Source: Treponema sp. UBA4692 (GTDB lineage: Bacteria; Spirochaetota; Spirochaetia; Treponematales; Treponemataceae). From it: 35,002 nt of DNA. Location: the NCBI GenBank assembly GCA_002404895.1, contig DHKO01000030.1:1-35002 (forward strand). The letters are read 5' to 3'. Position numbers and translations under genes: made by a program. Numbering within the stretch: the stretch's first letter is position 1; each line of letters opens with the position of its first letter. The notes beneath the pieces are model-generated. The model searched no databases. It was not told the origin of the DNA and was given only the letters and a program-made list of their open reading frames with translations. Shown here in pieces: positions 15,184 through 23,691 of the stretch.

Positions 15184-18100
15184 TTATTTTATCGCGTCAA
15201 TCACGCTTTGCTCGTATTTAGTCCAATATTCGCTTTTGCATGAGAAGCGGCTTTCCGAATCGGCTTTGAACATCACAGAGCCGTCGTTGTTCTCGCCGAT
15301 TGCCTTCGCCGGCTTTGCGATATTTTTACCGAGAGCCGGAACAGAAGTCTTTATGGCTTTTGCAAACTCGCCTGCAATCACAAATCCGCCGAGCTTGTTG
15401 TTGTGGGTGCTTTCGCCCTGCGCCATAAGCTCGCGTGCTGCCGAGTCGCTGCCCTTGTCGGCGTATGCTTTTTCATAAAGCGATTTTGTGATTTCAAATC
15501 CGTCAATCAAAGCGACATTTTCCTCTTTTGCAAGCTGGCGGACAGCCTCAACGTAGGCGTTGTTTGATGTAACCTGCGTTTTTGTTGTTGTGTCCGTTGA
15601 GTCGTGGTGAGGGCGGATTTTTCCGTTCTCGTCAAAGTAAAGGCGTGAAACCGGCGTTACGAGGACTGGAACTGCGCCTGCTTTTCTTGCGGCGTCGATG
15701 TACTGCTTTAGATACCATTTGTAAGTTCCGCCGCAGTCATAAGAATAGAAAGTGTCTCCGTATTTTGACTTGTAGCTGTCTGGAGTTTTTACTTTTTTGC
15801 CCTCGCTTACAGGATAAACGCCATTCGCATCCGGGTTTCCGAGCGGAACGTAGCGGTCCTCAAGATAGCCAGATGAATTTGAGCAGTCGTTGTGTCCGAA
15901 CTGGATAAAAAGATAGTCGCCTTTTCCGATGTTCTGAGCGATTTTTTCAAGGCTTCCCTCGTTGATGAAATTTCTTGCCGAGCGGCCGCCGTTCGCATAG
16001 TTCTGGACTGCAACTCCGTTGTTGAACCAGTTCTGCAAGAATTCTCCCCACGCGCCTTCGTTTCTTGTCTGACCTGCGCTCCACATTCCGCTTGCAGAAT
16101 AATCTTTTACAGTCGAGTCGCCTGCAAGGAAAATATTTGTCGCGTCGGCTGTTCTTGGCCTTGCTGCGGCGGCTTTTGAAGGATAAGCGTAGCCTTCAAG
16201 AACTGCGCGGTCGAGCTTTGCAGAAACCGCGTTTCCTGTTTCTCCGCTTCTAAGCTTTGGAGTTACAACGCACTTGATGATGAATCCTGAATCCTCTTTT
16301 GTGAGGAGATAAGATTTATCAGCATAGCCTGCGCTCTGCTTTACGAGAGTCTCTTTAGCGTCTTTCTTGACGTTTTCAACTCTGTACCATTGAATCAGAG
16401 ACTCGTCCTCATCTTCTGAAATTTTTCCGAGCGAATAGTGAACTGTGACTGTGTGTCCCGGATAAGGCGTGTTGATGTCGTCGTCTGTTGTGAAGCTTGC
16501 CTTTTTCGCCTTGATTTTCGCCTTTGCCGGAGATGAATAGAACGCCGGCTTCCAGCTTCCGAAGAAATCTTTTGGAGAGTATCCTGAATCTGACTTCAAG
16601 GCCGTTTTTCCGATTCTGTCGCTGAGGTCGAGCGGCTTTCCGTTCCAAAGCGTGTTGAACTCGCGAAAATTCGCGTTCTCTGGCTTGTTTCCGCTCATTG
16701 AAGTCCAGCCGTCGTCCGCGATTATGTATTCGTTTCCGAGAACTGTGTTAATCCAAGCGACGCGCGCATCTTTTCCCCAAGGGCGGCCGAGGAAGCAGAC
16801 TGTCTGCTCTGTTCCGGTCTCCTGACTCAAAACGCAGTTGTAGAACAAATATCCTTTTGATGTTGAAGTTCTTGCGGCTGTGGCATATCCGCCTGAAGCG
16901 CGGTCTGTGTAGCCTGCAAATCTGATTTCGCAGTTTTCAAAGACAACATCTCCGTCTCCAAAGATAAAGTCTGTGTTTCCTTCGATGTAGCAGTTCTTGA
17001 AATATGCGTTTACTGCGGCCGTATAAAGCGTGTCCTGGCTTCCCAAGAAACGGCAGTTCTTGAATTCTGAATCTTTTGCCTCAACAGCGATTGCGGCAGA
17101 GCGTTCTGTGGCGGCTTTTGAGCGCACATCGGAATTGAGCTTGCGCTGGAAAGGGAAGCTTCCGTCCATTTCAACGCCGTCTTCAATTTCCTCGTCTGTA
17201 ACGTATTTGTTGAATGATGTCTCGAATGTGATTCCTTCTGCGCGGAAAGCGGTTGCCGTAGGCTTTACGTAAGTTGCCACGCCCCATTTTGCCGCGATGT
17301 GCTTAGCGAATTTGTCGTAGGCCAAATCCTCGTCAAAATATCCGTTTTCGCTTGCAGAATAATAATAATATCCGATTCCGTAGTACCAAGTGAGTTTTAC
17401 TTCTTTTGAAATGTCGTCATTTTTGAGCGTGATGTAAGGAGAATCAACAAAAATCTGCTCGCGGTAAACGCCCGGCTCAATGTGGATTGTGATTCTTTCT
17501 TTCTCGCTTTTCGGATTCATTGCGGCTGCGGCTTTCAAGGCTGCGTTCACCGTCTTGAATTCATCTTTTTTTCCGACTTTTAGATTTTGTCTAAGAGGAT
17601 GAACAACCGGAAGCGATTCCTTTTTCTTGTATTTAATGTCCTTTTTTACATTCGCGCCGTTCACAACAACGTGATTTTCAGAGATTGTCGTGTCGGTCTC
17701 AGAAAGAACGATATATTTTCCGTCGCGGAGACTTGCAGAATATTCTTTTGCAATAAGTTTTGCAGGATAAACGTAGCCGTCCTCAAGATTTTTGAAAGAA
17801 ACTTCAGACGGGAAAACCGAAACGTCTCCGAACTGCTTTCCAGAAACTTCGTAAACCGGCTTTGCCTTTACTTCCACGTTTTTTTCAAGATTTGCGAGAG
17901 AATCGAAAATTTTGTCAGATGAAATTTCGTAGTCGTTCGCGCCTTTAAGCGAAGCCGTGTATTTTACAGCAGGCTCAAGCTCGCCCGAAAAAGAAAAATC
18001 AGATTCAATTTCGATTTCAACCGGCTGATAATTTGAATTTTCAGGCGGAACAAATTCAAGAACGAGCTTTTCAAATTTGTAGCCAGAATCCAAGCCGCTC

Positions 18101-19008
18101 AGTTTTCCTGTCAATTTGTAAGTTTTTGACTCCGCAACGGCAACGTTGAATTTCACGCTTTTTCCGCTGTCAGATTTTTCGGTTTTCAGGATTTTTGTCT
18201 CGCTTGAAATTCCAAAGCCTTTCATTCCAGACAAGACGGCTGTAAGCTCGTAGCCCGCAGGAAGATTCGCGGAATAATTTTTTCCGCTGACTTTTGCGGC
18301 AATCTCCTGATTTGTGTCTTTCACAACAAATTTGAGAGAAGCCCCGGAAGCAGCTCCCGCAAAATTTCCAGAAACCTGAGCCGCAGGAAATCTTGAAACT
18401 CTGTAATAGACAGGTTTTCCGGCAGTTTTTCCCGGGAAGATTTTATAAGAGCCGTCGTAAGACGCAATCCAAGAATACAAGACCGACTCGTTTTTAAGAG
18501 AAGCCTCTTCAAGCTGCTTTCCGTCTTTCGCGCCGGAATCGTCTGTGCTGGCAAAATAGATTTTCTCGTCAGCAGCGTTTGAAGTTCTCGCGTAAAGATT
18601 GATTATGTCGCCTGATTTCACATTTTTTATCAAAATGCAGCGTTTAGACTCGTCGCCTTTTCCGTTGCAGTACCAAATTCCGTTTGACTCGTAGCCGTCA
18701 TCAAAAGAAAAAGCCGCGTATCCTTGATTTCCGTAGTTTTTCTTTCCTGAATAATAAGCGCGGTCGTTGTTGTCAGGATAAATCGTAACATCGCCGAAAG
18801 AGATTTCCGACTTTGTGAATTTTCCGTCAGAAGCGATTTCCGCCAAATTGTCGATGTCGGAAACTGAAATATGGTTCACAGCGTTTTTCTCGCTGACTCC
18901 TCCAAAATCCCAGACTTCCACTTTTCGGCTCTGGGCAGAAAGCGCGCCAAACGAGACCGCAGCCCCGATAAAGCACAAAACTTTTTTAACAAAACTGATT
19001 TTTTTCAT
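15184..19008 (-). CDS. Secreted two-enzyme pectinase: CE8 pectinesterase + CE12 acetylesterase
   Basis: A 1274-residue exported protein acting on decorated pectin. Signal peptide 1-25, ending ALSAQ. An N-terminal domain of unknown family (about 30-205) is followed by three Ig-like segments (about 210-465). The CE8 domain, about 470-800, removes methyl esters: GSQDTL with Q658/D659, GNTDFIFGDG with D680 and LGRPWG with R742/W744, all catalytic residues present. A further Ig-like domain (about 830-935) leads to an SGNH/CE12 rhamnogalacturonan acetylesterase, about 955-1240: GDST at 963-966, NGGRSARN (1006-1013), GHND at 1038-1041 and H1202. The Asp normally three residues before that His is Glu (E1199). 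The ribosome site AGAGG lies 8 nt before the ATG. It stands alone, with no other pectin gene in view. Confidence 0.9.
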   Translation of the reverse strand: MKKISFVKKVLCFIGAAVSFGALSAQSRKVEVWDFGGVSEKNAVNHISVSDIDNLAEIASDGKFTKSEISFGDVTIYPDNNDRAYYSGKKNYGNQGYAAFSFDDGYESNGIWYCNGKGDESKRCILIKNVKSGDIINLYARTSNAADEKIYFASTDDSGAKDGKQLEEASLKNESVLYSWIASYDGSYKIFPGKTAGKPVYYRVSRFPAAQVSGNFAGAASGASLKFVVKDTNQEIAAKVSGKNYSANLPAGYELTAVLSGMKGFGISSETKILKTEKSDSGKSVKFNVAVAESKTYKLTGKLSGLDSGYKFEKLVLEFVPPENSNYQPVEIEIESDFSFSGELEPAVKYTASLKGANDYEISSDKIFDSLANLEKNVEVKAKPVYEVSGKQFGDVSVFPSEVSFKNLEDGYVYPAKLIAKEYSASLRDGKYIVLSETDTTISENHVVVNGANVKKDIKYKKKESLPVVHPLRQNLKVGKKDEFKTVNAALKAAAAMNPKSEKERITIHIEPGVYREQIFVDSPYITLKNDDISKEVKLTWYYGIGYYYYSASENGYFDEDLAYDKFAKHIAAKWGVATYVKPTATAFRAEGITFETSFNKYVTDEEIEDGVEMDGSFPFQRKLNSDVRSKAATERSAAIAVEAKDSEFKNCRFLGSQDTLYTAAVNAYFKNCYIEGNTDFIFGDGDVVFENCEIRFAGYTDRASGGYATAARTSTSKGYLFYNCVLSQETGTEQTVCFLGRPWGKDARVAWINTVLGNEYIIADDGWTSMSGNKPENANFREFNTLWNGKPLDLSDRIGKTALKSDSGYSPKDFFGSWKPAFYSSPAKAKIKAKKASFTTDDDINTPYPGHTVTVHYSLGKISEDEDESLIQWYRVENVKKDAKETLVKQSAGYADKSYLLTKEDSGFIIKCVVTPKLRSGETGNAVSAKLDRAVLEGYAYPSKAAAARPRTADATNIFLAGDSTVKDYSASGMWSAGQTRNEGAWGEFLQNWFNNGVAVQNYANGGRSARNFINEGSLEKIAQNIGKGDYLFIQFGHNDCSNSSGYLEDRYVPLGNPDANGVYPVSEGKKVKTPDSYKSKYGDTFYSYDCGGTYKWYLKQYIDAARKAGAVPVLVTPVSRLYFDENGKIRPHHDSTDTTTKTQVTSNNAYVEAVRQLAKEENVALIDGFEITKSLYEKAYADKGSDSAARELMAQGESTHNNKLGGFVIAGEFAKAIKTSVPALGKNIAKPAKAIGENNDGSVMFKADSESRFSCKSEYWTKYEQSVIDAIK

Positions 19009-19128
19009 TAGAAAACCTCTTTGAAAAGACTTCGATTTTTGATTCTAATGAAAACAAAACGTAATTTACATATCAGAATTTTTCAAAAAGTGATTTTAAT
19101 TGGAAAATAAGGAAAGTTAAAAACCTTG

Positions 19129-19299
19129 CGTCATTCTGAATCCAAGCGACCACGGAAAAAAATTGCACGTCATTCTGAATCCAAGCACCACGGCAAAAAA
19201 ATTGCACGTCATTCCGAATTTATTTCGGAATCTGCAAAAGGAAATTCTGAATTCCCACAAAAACAGACGCTGAATTAAAGTTCAAAGTTCAACATGACG
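19129..19299. repeat. MITE-like element copy 3 plus two 39-bp tandem partial copies
   Basis: Two 39-bp units (19129-19167 and 19168-19206) both start CGTCATTCTGAATCCAAGC and end AAAATTGCA, differing at few positions. A full palindromic element follows at 19207-19299, beginning CGTCATTCCGAATTT and ending GTTCAACATGACG. The tandem units look like amplified left ends of the element. They occupy most of the 332-bp gap between two minus-strand genes. No ORF is seen in it. Confidence 0.6.
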
Positions 19300-19340
19300 A
19301 AATTCCAAAACAAGCGCGGCAAAATCGTCATCAGAAAAAT

Positions 19341-21617
19341 TTATCTCACGTTTCTCAGGAGCGTAAATTCAAATCCTTCTTCAAGCAAATCGCCGATTAG
19401 AAGCCCCAGCTTTTCATAGAAATAGTCGTTTCGCTTGCCTTTCGAGATTCCAGTGCTTACAGGAATTATCATTTTGTCGTCCGCGTTTGAGACAAAAAAA
19501 TCAACAAGACTTTGCGCGCTCAAATACCATTGCTTTTTGTCGCCGTCGAGCGTTGCTGTGTCTAAGCTAAGCCGGCCGCAGTCAATATATTTGTACCCGC
19601 TTTTCTCGCCGTAGGATTTTATTTTTTCATCCGCAATGTAATAAGGCGCGTGCCACATCAAGGAAAGCTCCGAGCCTGTCGCCGCAAAAAATTCGTCCTC
19701 GTTTCTTGCAAGCCCGCGCCTCACAAATTCCTCGTCAATCACAAAGTCTTTTCTGCTAAAATCCGTGAGCGTAAAAAACATTGAGGCGCAGTCGTGTCCG
19801 CTCATCTGAATCTGTTTTGTTTCTTTTGGATAACGCCGGATAAATTCTCCGTTCAGGAAAAAAGTCGCTTTTATATTGTAGTCATTTAAGACAGACAAAA
19901 TTTCGGGGATTCCGTCCGCGCTGTCCAAAGCGTCAAAAACCAAAGCCGCCCGCCGCCGAGATGGAGCAGTTTTTGCAGTCTCGTCAAAAACAGGAGATGT
20001 TTTTCCGTTTCCAGTCAGCGTGCGGATGTAAAGCGCGTTTTCAAAAAGCAAGTTGTCAGTCGGACCGCAGTAAACTCGGAATTTTCCGTTCTGCGCAACT
20101 TCGGCAATTCTGGCCGCTTTTTTCATAAATTCAAACGTTATGCGGCTGTCTTCCGCAGTTTGCATCCAGATATTTCGGTATGAGTCATAATCATAAAAAA
20201 CCGCGTCGCCGAGTGAGCTTTGCGCTGTAACGATATTTTCTGCTTCGGGCTTCCAGAATGATGATTTCACTGACGACAAGAACAAAAGTTTTCCGTCTCC
20301 ATTGAATTTTCCGTCATCGCCCATCGTCAATTTTCTGACAGAAGAGCTTCCGCCCGCAAAAATCGTCTCGTTTCCGCTCCAAACGCAGGAAACCGATTTT
20401 TCTCCGCCCAAGTCTCCGATTTTTTTCCAGCCGCCGATTTCATAAACAAAAAGATGATTTCCAGAGCCGAACGCAAGTTTTTTTCCGTCTGGAGAAAGCG
20501 AGGGAGTTTTCACCTGCTCAAAAGTTCCAAGAAGCTCGATTCGCGAAGAAAGGCTGTAGACGCATGATTTCGTCTTTCCGTCATCAATTCCGACGAGATT
20601 CACCCACAAAATTTCGCTTCCGTTTGAAGCCCAGTAAACATTGCAGCCGGAAACCAGACCTTTTTCTGCGCTGAAAGGCTTTGAATATGACGCTGAAAAT
20701 TTTTTGGAGCTTGTTCCGTCAATCTCGTAAACAGAAATCACAGAATTCGCCTTTATCAAGATGAGTTTGTTCAGCTGCGGATTTATCCAAAATTTGTCTT
20801 TTCTTGCGTCAAATTCAAGCGGAAGCTTTCCGACAACAACGCCAGTTCCCGCGATATTTGAATACAAGGCGCGCGTGTAAATCTCGTTTGTTCCAATCTT
20901 GTAGATTAAGCCGCCGTCAATATAGATAAAATATTTTGAATTCGCCCAAGAGACGCTGTTTATGTTTCCCTCGCCTATCTTTCTGAAATCTTCGCTCATC
21001 TGAAGATTCTGCTCACAGGCTTTCGGGTCGCAAAAATAAACGCTGCTTGATTTTTCGCCTTTTTTTTCGTAAAGGAGAATCTCTTTTCCGGGACACCATT
21101 TCACAGGAATTTTTTCATAGTCAAATTCGGCGTTTTCATCAAGGACAAATTCCTCAAATGTGAGCGCGTTTTTCAAAACAAGATTTGCAGAAGCCGGCCC
21201 AGTTTTTTTCAAGATGCAAATCCATTTTCCGCTCGCGCTTACAGCGGCAGGAAACATTCCTTTTGCGGCGGTCGGGAGCGATTCTTCCTGGCTAATCCAT
21301 GTGAGATTTTCGTCTGCAACTGAATAGCGCGCAGTTCCGTAACGGTTTCTAATCTGCAAAACAGCTCCGCCTGAAAGAATCTCCATTTTTTCAGGATAAC
21401 AAGTGAGAATTTTCGTGTTTTGGGATTTTGTCGCGTCGCTCAAAAAAAGCGTCTTGTAATTTTCGCCTGCGCCGAAATTATGCTCGATTGTGTAAAGAAT
21501 TTTGCTTTCGCTGTTTATCTGCGGATTTTCAAATTTTATTAGATTTGAAACCGAAAATCCGCAAAATCCTGAGAACAAAACAAAAATGCTAAAAAATGCT
21601 TTTTTCAAATTTTTCAT
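19341..21617 (-). CDS. Exported beta-propeller protein with degenerate NodB-like deacetylase domain
   Basis: A 758-residue protein (ATG 21617). An N-terminal signal sequence (KKAFFSIFVLFSGFCGF) indicates export. Residues about 25-520 contain TolB/WD-like strands (SLSPDGKKLAFGSGNHLFVYEI; VSCVWSGNETIFAGG), probably a beta-propeller. The last 200 residues (about 556-745) keep the fold signs of polysaccharide deacetylases: AALVFDALDS, NIKATFFLNGEF, MSGHDCASM, WHAPYY. But the usual DD pair of motif 1 is DA, the second His of HxxxH is missing and the Arg of RxPY is His. It may bind glycan rather than deacetylate it. It follows the zinc-ribbon gene by 14 bp, in an operon. An in-frame TTG at 21629 is less likely. 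Confidence 0.7.
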   Translation of the reverse strand: MKNLKKAFFSIFVLFSGFCGFSVSNLIKFENPQINSESKILYTIEHNFGAGENYKTLFLSDATKSQNTKILTCYPEKMEILSGGAVLQIRNRYGTARYSVADENLTWISQEESLPTAAKGMFPAAVSASGKWICILKKTGPASANLVLKNALTFEEFVLDENAEFDYEKIPVKWCPGKEILLYEKKGEKSSSVYFCDPKACEQNLQMSEDFRKIGEGNINSVSWANSKYFIYIDGGLIYKIGTNEIYTRALYSNIAGTGVVVGKLPLEFDARKDKFWINPQLNKLILIKANSVISVYEIDGTSSKKFSASYSKPFSAEKGLVSGCNVYWASNGSEILWVNLVGIDDGKTKSCVYSLSSRIELLGTFEQVKTPSLSPDGKKLAFGSGNHLFVYEIGGWKKIGDLGGEKSVSCVWSGNETIFAGGSSSVRKLTMGDDGKFNGDGKLLFLSSVKSSFWKPEAENIVTAQSSLGDAVFYDYDSYRNIWMQTAEDSRITFEFMKKAARIAEVAQNGKFRVYCGPTDNLLFENALYIRTLTGNGKTSPVFDETAKTAPSRRRAALVFDALDSADGIPEILSVLNDYNIKATFFLNGEFIRRYPKETKQIQMSGHDCASMFFTLTDFSRKDFVIDEEFVRRGLARNEDEFFAATGSELSLMWHAPYYIADEKIKSYGEKSGYKYIDCGRLSLDTATLDGDKKQWYLSAQSLVDFFVSNADDKMIIPVSTGISKGKRNDYFYEKLGLLIGDLLEEGFEFTLLRNVR

Positions 21618-21631
21618 CGCAAACCGCAAAA

Positions 21632-21892
21632 TCAGGCGTTTTTTTTCGGTTTTGCTCCCGACTGCATTTTTTCGGTAAGCTCGCCAAGCTCTTTTTCAAG
21701 TTCTTCTATTTTATGCTGAATTTTCTGAACGCGGCTCACTCTGTTTTCCGCCTGCTTTGCTTCAAGCTGGCTAAAAACATTTTCAAGAATCATCTTGTCG
21801 TCCGCTTCCTTGCGCTGTTTTCCGCACCACGGGCAATAAATAAAAGACTCATCAATAGGGCGGCCGCAGTCGCAAAAAGTTATGAAATCCAT
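21632..21892 (-). CDS. Small zinc-ribbon protein with coiled-coil tail
   Basis: An 86-residue protein. The N-terminal FCDCGRPIDESFIYCPWCGKQ carries two Cys pairs (CxC and CxxC), a zinc-ribbon knuckle. The remainder (about 40-80) is a charged heptad-like helix (QKIQHKIEELEKELGELTEKM) ending in a basic tail, KPKKNA. The first Cys pair is CDC rather than CxxC. It is probably cytoplasmic, with an unknown partner. I start at 21892, where GGAAG lies 7 nt upstream and the ribbon begins at once; further starts at 21916 (ATG) and 21919 (TTG) would add 8-9 basic residues. It lies between the M23 peptidase and the NodB-like gene on the same strand, with gaps of 37 and 14 bp. Confidence 0.65.
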   Translation of the reverse strand: MDFITFCDCGRPIDESFIYCPWCGKQRKEADDKMILENVFSQLEAKQAENRVSRVQKIQHKIEELEKELGELTEKMQSGAKPKKNA

Positions 21893-21929
21893 TTTCAGCT
21901 TCCGTTTTTCAATCATCAAAATATCGAAA

Positions 21930-23087
21930 TCATTTTATCAGACTTAGAGGGTCAACAAGCTTTCCGTTTTTGTAGACCGTAAAATGAAGATGCGGGCCGG
22001 TTGAATATCCTGTAGAGCCTACAAGTCCGATTTTCGCGCTCTGGTCAACGTAAGTTCCGGTTTTTGCAAGCGTTTTGAGCATATGCGCATACAAAGTCTG
22101 ATAGCCGTTTCCGTGGTTTATGATAACATAATTTCCAAAAATATTGCTCCAGCCGACATAAGCGACTTTTCCGCTCATCGCAGAATAAATCGGAGTTCCC
22201 TGCGAACAGGCCATATCGACTCCAGTATGATTTGAAGGCGCGCCAGTGAAAGGGTCTTTTCTGTGTCCAAAATAAGAAGAAATTCTGTATTTTGTTTTTA
22301 GAGGACAAATAAAAAGCTCGCCCATCGCCTTTTTAAGGCTTGCAGAATCCATTTTCGCGCCAGGAATAAAAAGCTCCATTCCCTTAGAAAGCACGTCGGA
22401 AGTCAAATCGTTAGCGTCAAGAATCTCCTCAACGCTCACGTGATATTTCACAGAAATCGCATTTAAAGAATCTCCTGCCGAAACTTTATGAATCAAACCG
22501 TCTTGAGAAGGAATTTTCAGAATCTGCCCTGCTCTTAAAGTCCTGACGTTTCCGATATTGTTCACCGCAATCAAAGTCGAGATATTTGAAAGCCCGAAAC
22601 GCCTTGTAATCGTGGAAATCGCGTCTCCTGAGCGGACTTTATAATTCTGAAAAACGACTTTCTGCCCGATTCCAACGCTCGCCGCAGTCAAAATCTTGCC
22701 GTTCTCATCAAGAACATTTCCATTTTCGTCAACATCGGAAACAATATCTTCCATCGCGAATTTCGACATCGCAATGTCCAAAAAATCAAAATCAACGGAA
22801 GAATCAGGATTAAATTTCACTGAAAGCGAATGAGACTCAAAATATGAAAGCACATTGAAAACAGTAACAGGCACTACAACCAGAATCAAAGCGAGCAGAA
22901 CAAGCGGAAAATAAAAAACGGCTTTTTTGCCGAATTCTGAAAGCGATTTTTTCTCTTTTTGCTTCAGAGACGGTTTTGCTGCGGTTTTTATACCGGTTTT
23001 CACAAATGAATAATTAAAATTGAATTCCGTTTCCGTCCGGGTTGTCTGTTTTCTGGCAGCCGAGCCAACATAACTGAATACTTCCAT
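21930..23087 (-). CDS. LysM-M23 family peptidoglycan endopeptidase
   Basis: A 385-residue membrane-anchored murein hydrolase. A cytoplasmic basic tail (1-55) precedes one TM segment (about 57-83). In the periplasm follow two LysM peptidoglycan-binding domains (about 148-194, YKVRSGDAIST...LKIPS, and 199-243, HKVSAGDSLNA...LFIPG) and an M23 lysostaphin-fold domain (about 270-380). The zinc site is complete: H287 and D291 in HTGVD, H335 in YAH and HLH at 366-368. It should cut peptide cross-links during growth or division, or for flagellar insertion in the periplasm. It heads a three-gene minus-strand run and is divergent from signal peptidase. There is no Shine-Dalgarno sequence; the promoter may be sigma-28-like. 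Confidence 0.9.
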   Translation of the reverse strand: MEVFSYVGSAARKQTTRTETEFNFNYSFVKTGIKTAAKPSLKQKEKKSLSEFGKKAVFYFPLVLLALILVVVPVTVFNVLSYFESHSLSVKFNPDSSVDFDFLDIAMSKFAMEDIVSDVDENGNVLDENGKILTAASVGIGQKVVFQNYKVRSGDAISTITRRFGLSNISTLIAVNNIGNVRTLRAGQILKIPSQDGLIHKVSAGDSLNAISVKYHVSVEEILDANDLTSDVLSKGMELFIPGAKMDSASLKKAMGELFICPLKTKYRISSYFGHRKDPFTGAPSNHTGVDMACSQGTPIYSAMSGKVAYVGWSNIFGNYVIINHGNGYQTLYAHMLKTLAKTGTYVDQSAKIGLVGSTGYSTGPHLHFTVYKNGKLVDPLSLIK

Positions 23088-23094
23088 ATATCTT

Positions 23095-23122
23095 TTATCG
23101 GAAAAATGCTAAGATGAATTTA
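23095..23122 (-). promoter_or_regulatory. Possible sigma-28-like promoter of the M23 peptidase gene
   Basis: On the minus strand, TAAATTCA (23115-23122) is followed by 12 nt and TCCGATAA (23095-23102). The -10 is identical to that of the sRNA promoter at 27885-27892, but the -35 matches only 5 of 8. The -10 ends 7 nt before the ATG, so the message would be leaderless. An ordinary sigma-70 -10 (GATAAA) at the same place is an alternative. Confidence 0.3.
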
Positions 23123-23133
23123 GATTTTAGGAG

Positions 23134-23691
23134 ATGAAAGTTAAAAAGCTCCGTGAAAATCTGAAAATTATGGAAGAAGAAAAATCAAAAAAAAATAAAT
23201 ATTCCGCGCTGATATTTTTTGTCTGCGCGGGGCTTGTCCTTGGACTTTTGATAAAGCTTTTCGCGTTTGAAATTCTGACGGTCTCGGGACGCTCAATGTT
23301 TCCATCTCTTCACGACGGAGACAAAATTTTCATAAACAAGCTCGCGTTCGGAATCGCAGAGCCTTACGGAAGCAAGCTTCTTGTTCAATGGGCAAAGCCG
23401 AAAAAAGGCGACATCGTGATTTATCTTTACAATGACAAAATCGTTGTGAAACGCTGCGCGGCAGTCTCAGGCGACAAGCTGGAATATTCAAAAAATTCTG
23501 AATATATTTTAAAGACAGACGGAAAAGAAATTCCGCTGACAAAAATTCAATACGAAAATCTGAAGAATTCTGATTCAGTTCCAGAAGGCTACATTCTCGC
23601 AATCGGAGACAACTACGAGGAATCGGTCGATTCTCGCGCTTACGGTTTTGTTTCAGTGCGGAACGTGCTTGGAAAAGTTATATGCAAATGA
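23134..23691 (+). CDS. lepB: Signal peptidase I
   Basis: A 185-residue membrane serine protease that removes signal peptides from exported proteins. One N-terminal TM segment (about 25-45) precedes box B, SGRSMFPSLHDGD, with catalytic S54. Box D has K106 in KIVVKRCAA, and box E is GDNYEESVDSRAYG (158-171). Length fits short Gram-positive-type SipS proteins. GGAG is directly against ATG 23134, too close for good initiation. An ATG at 23170 is possible too, but it would have no ribosome site and would leave a shorter tail before the TM. The stop overlaps the next start (ATGA), showing translational coupling with the PBP gene. Confidence 0.92.
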   Translation: MKVKKLRENLKIMEEEKSKKNKYSALIFFVCAGLVLGLLIKLFAFEILTVSGRSMFPSLHDGDKIFINKLAFGIAEPYGSKLLVQWAKPKKGDIVIYLYNDKIVVKRCAAVSGDKLEYSKNSEYILKTDGKEIPLTKIQYENLKNSDSVPEGYILAIGDNYEESVDSRAYGFVSVRNVLGKVICK

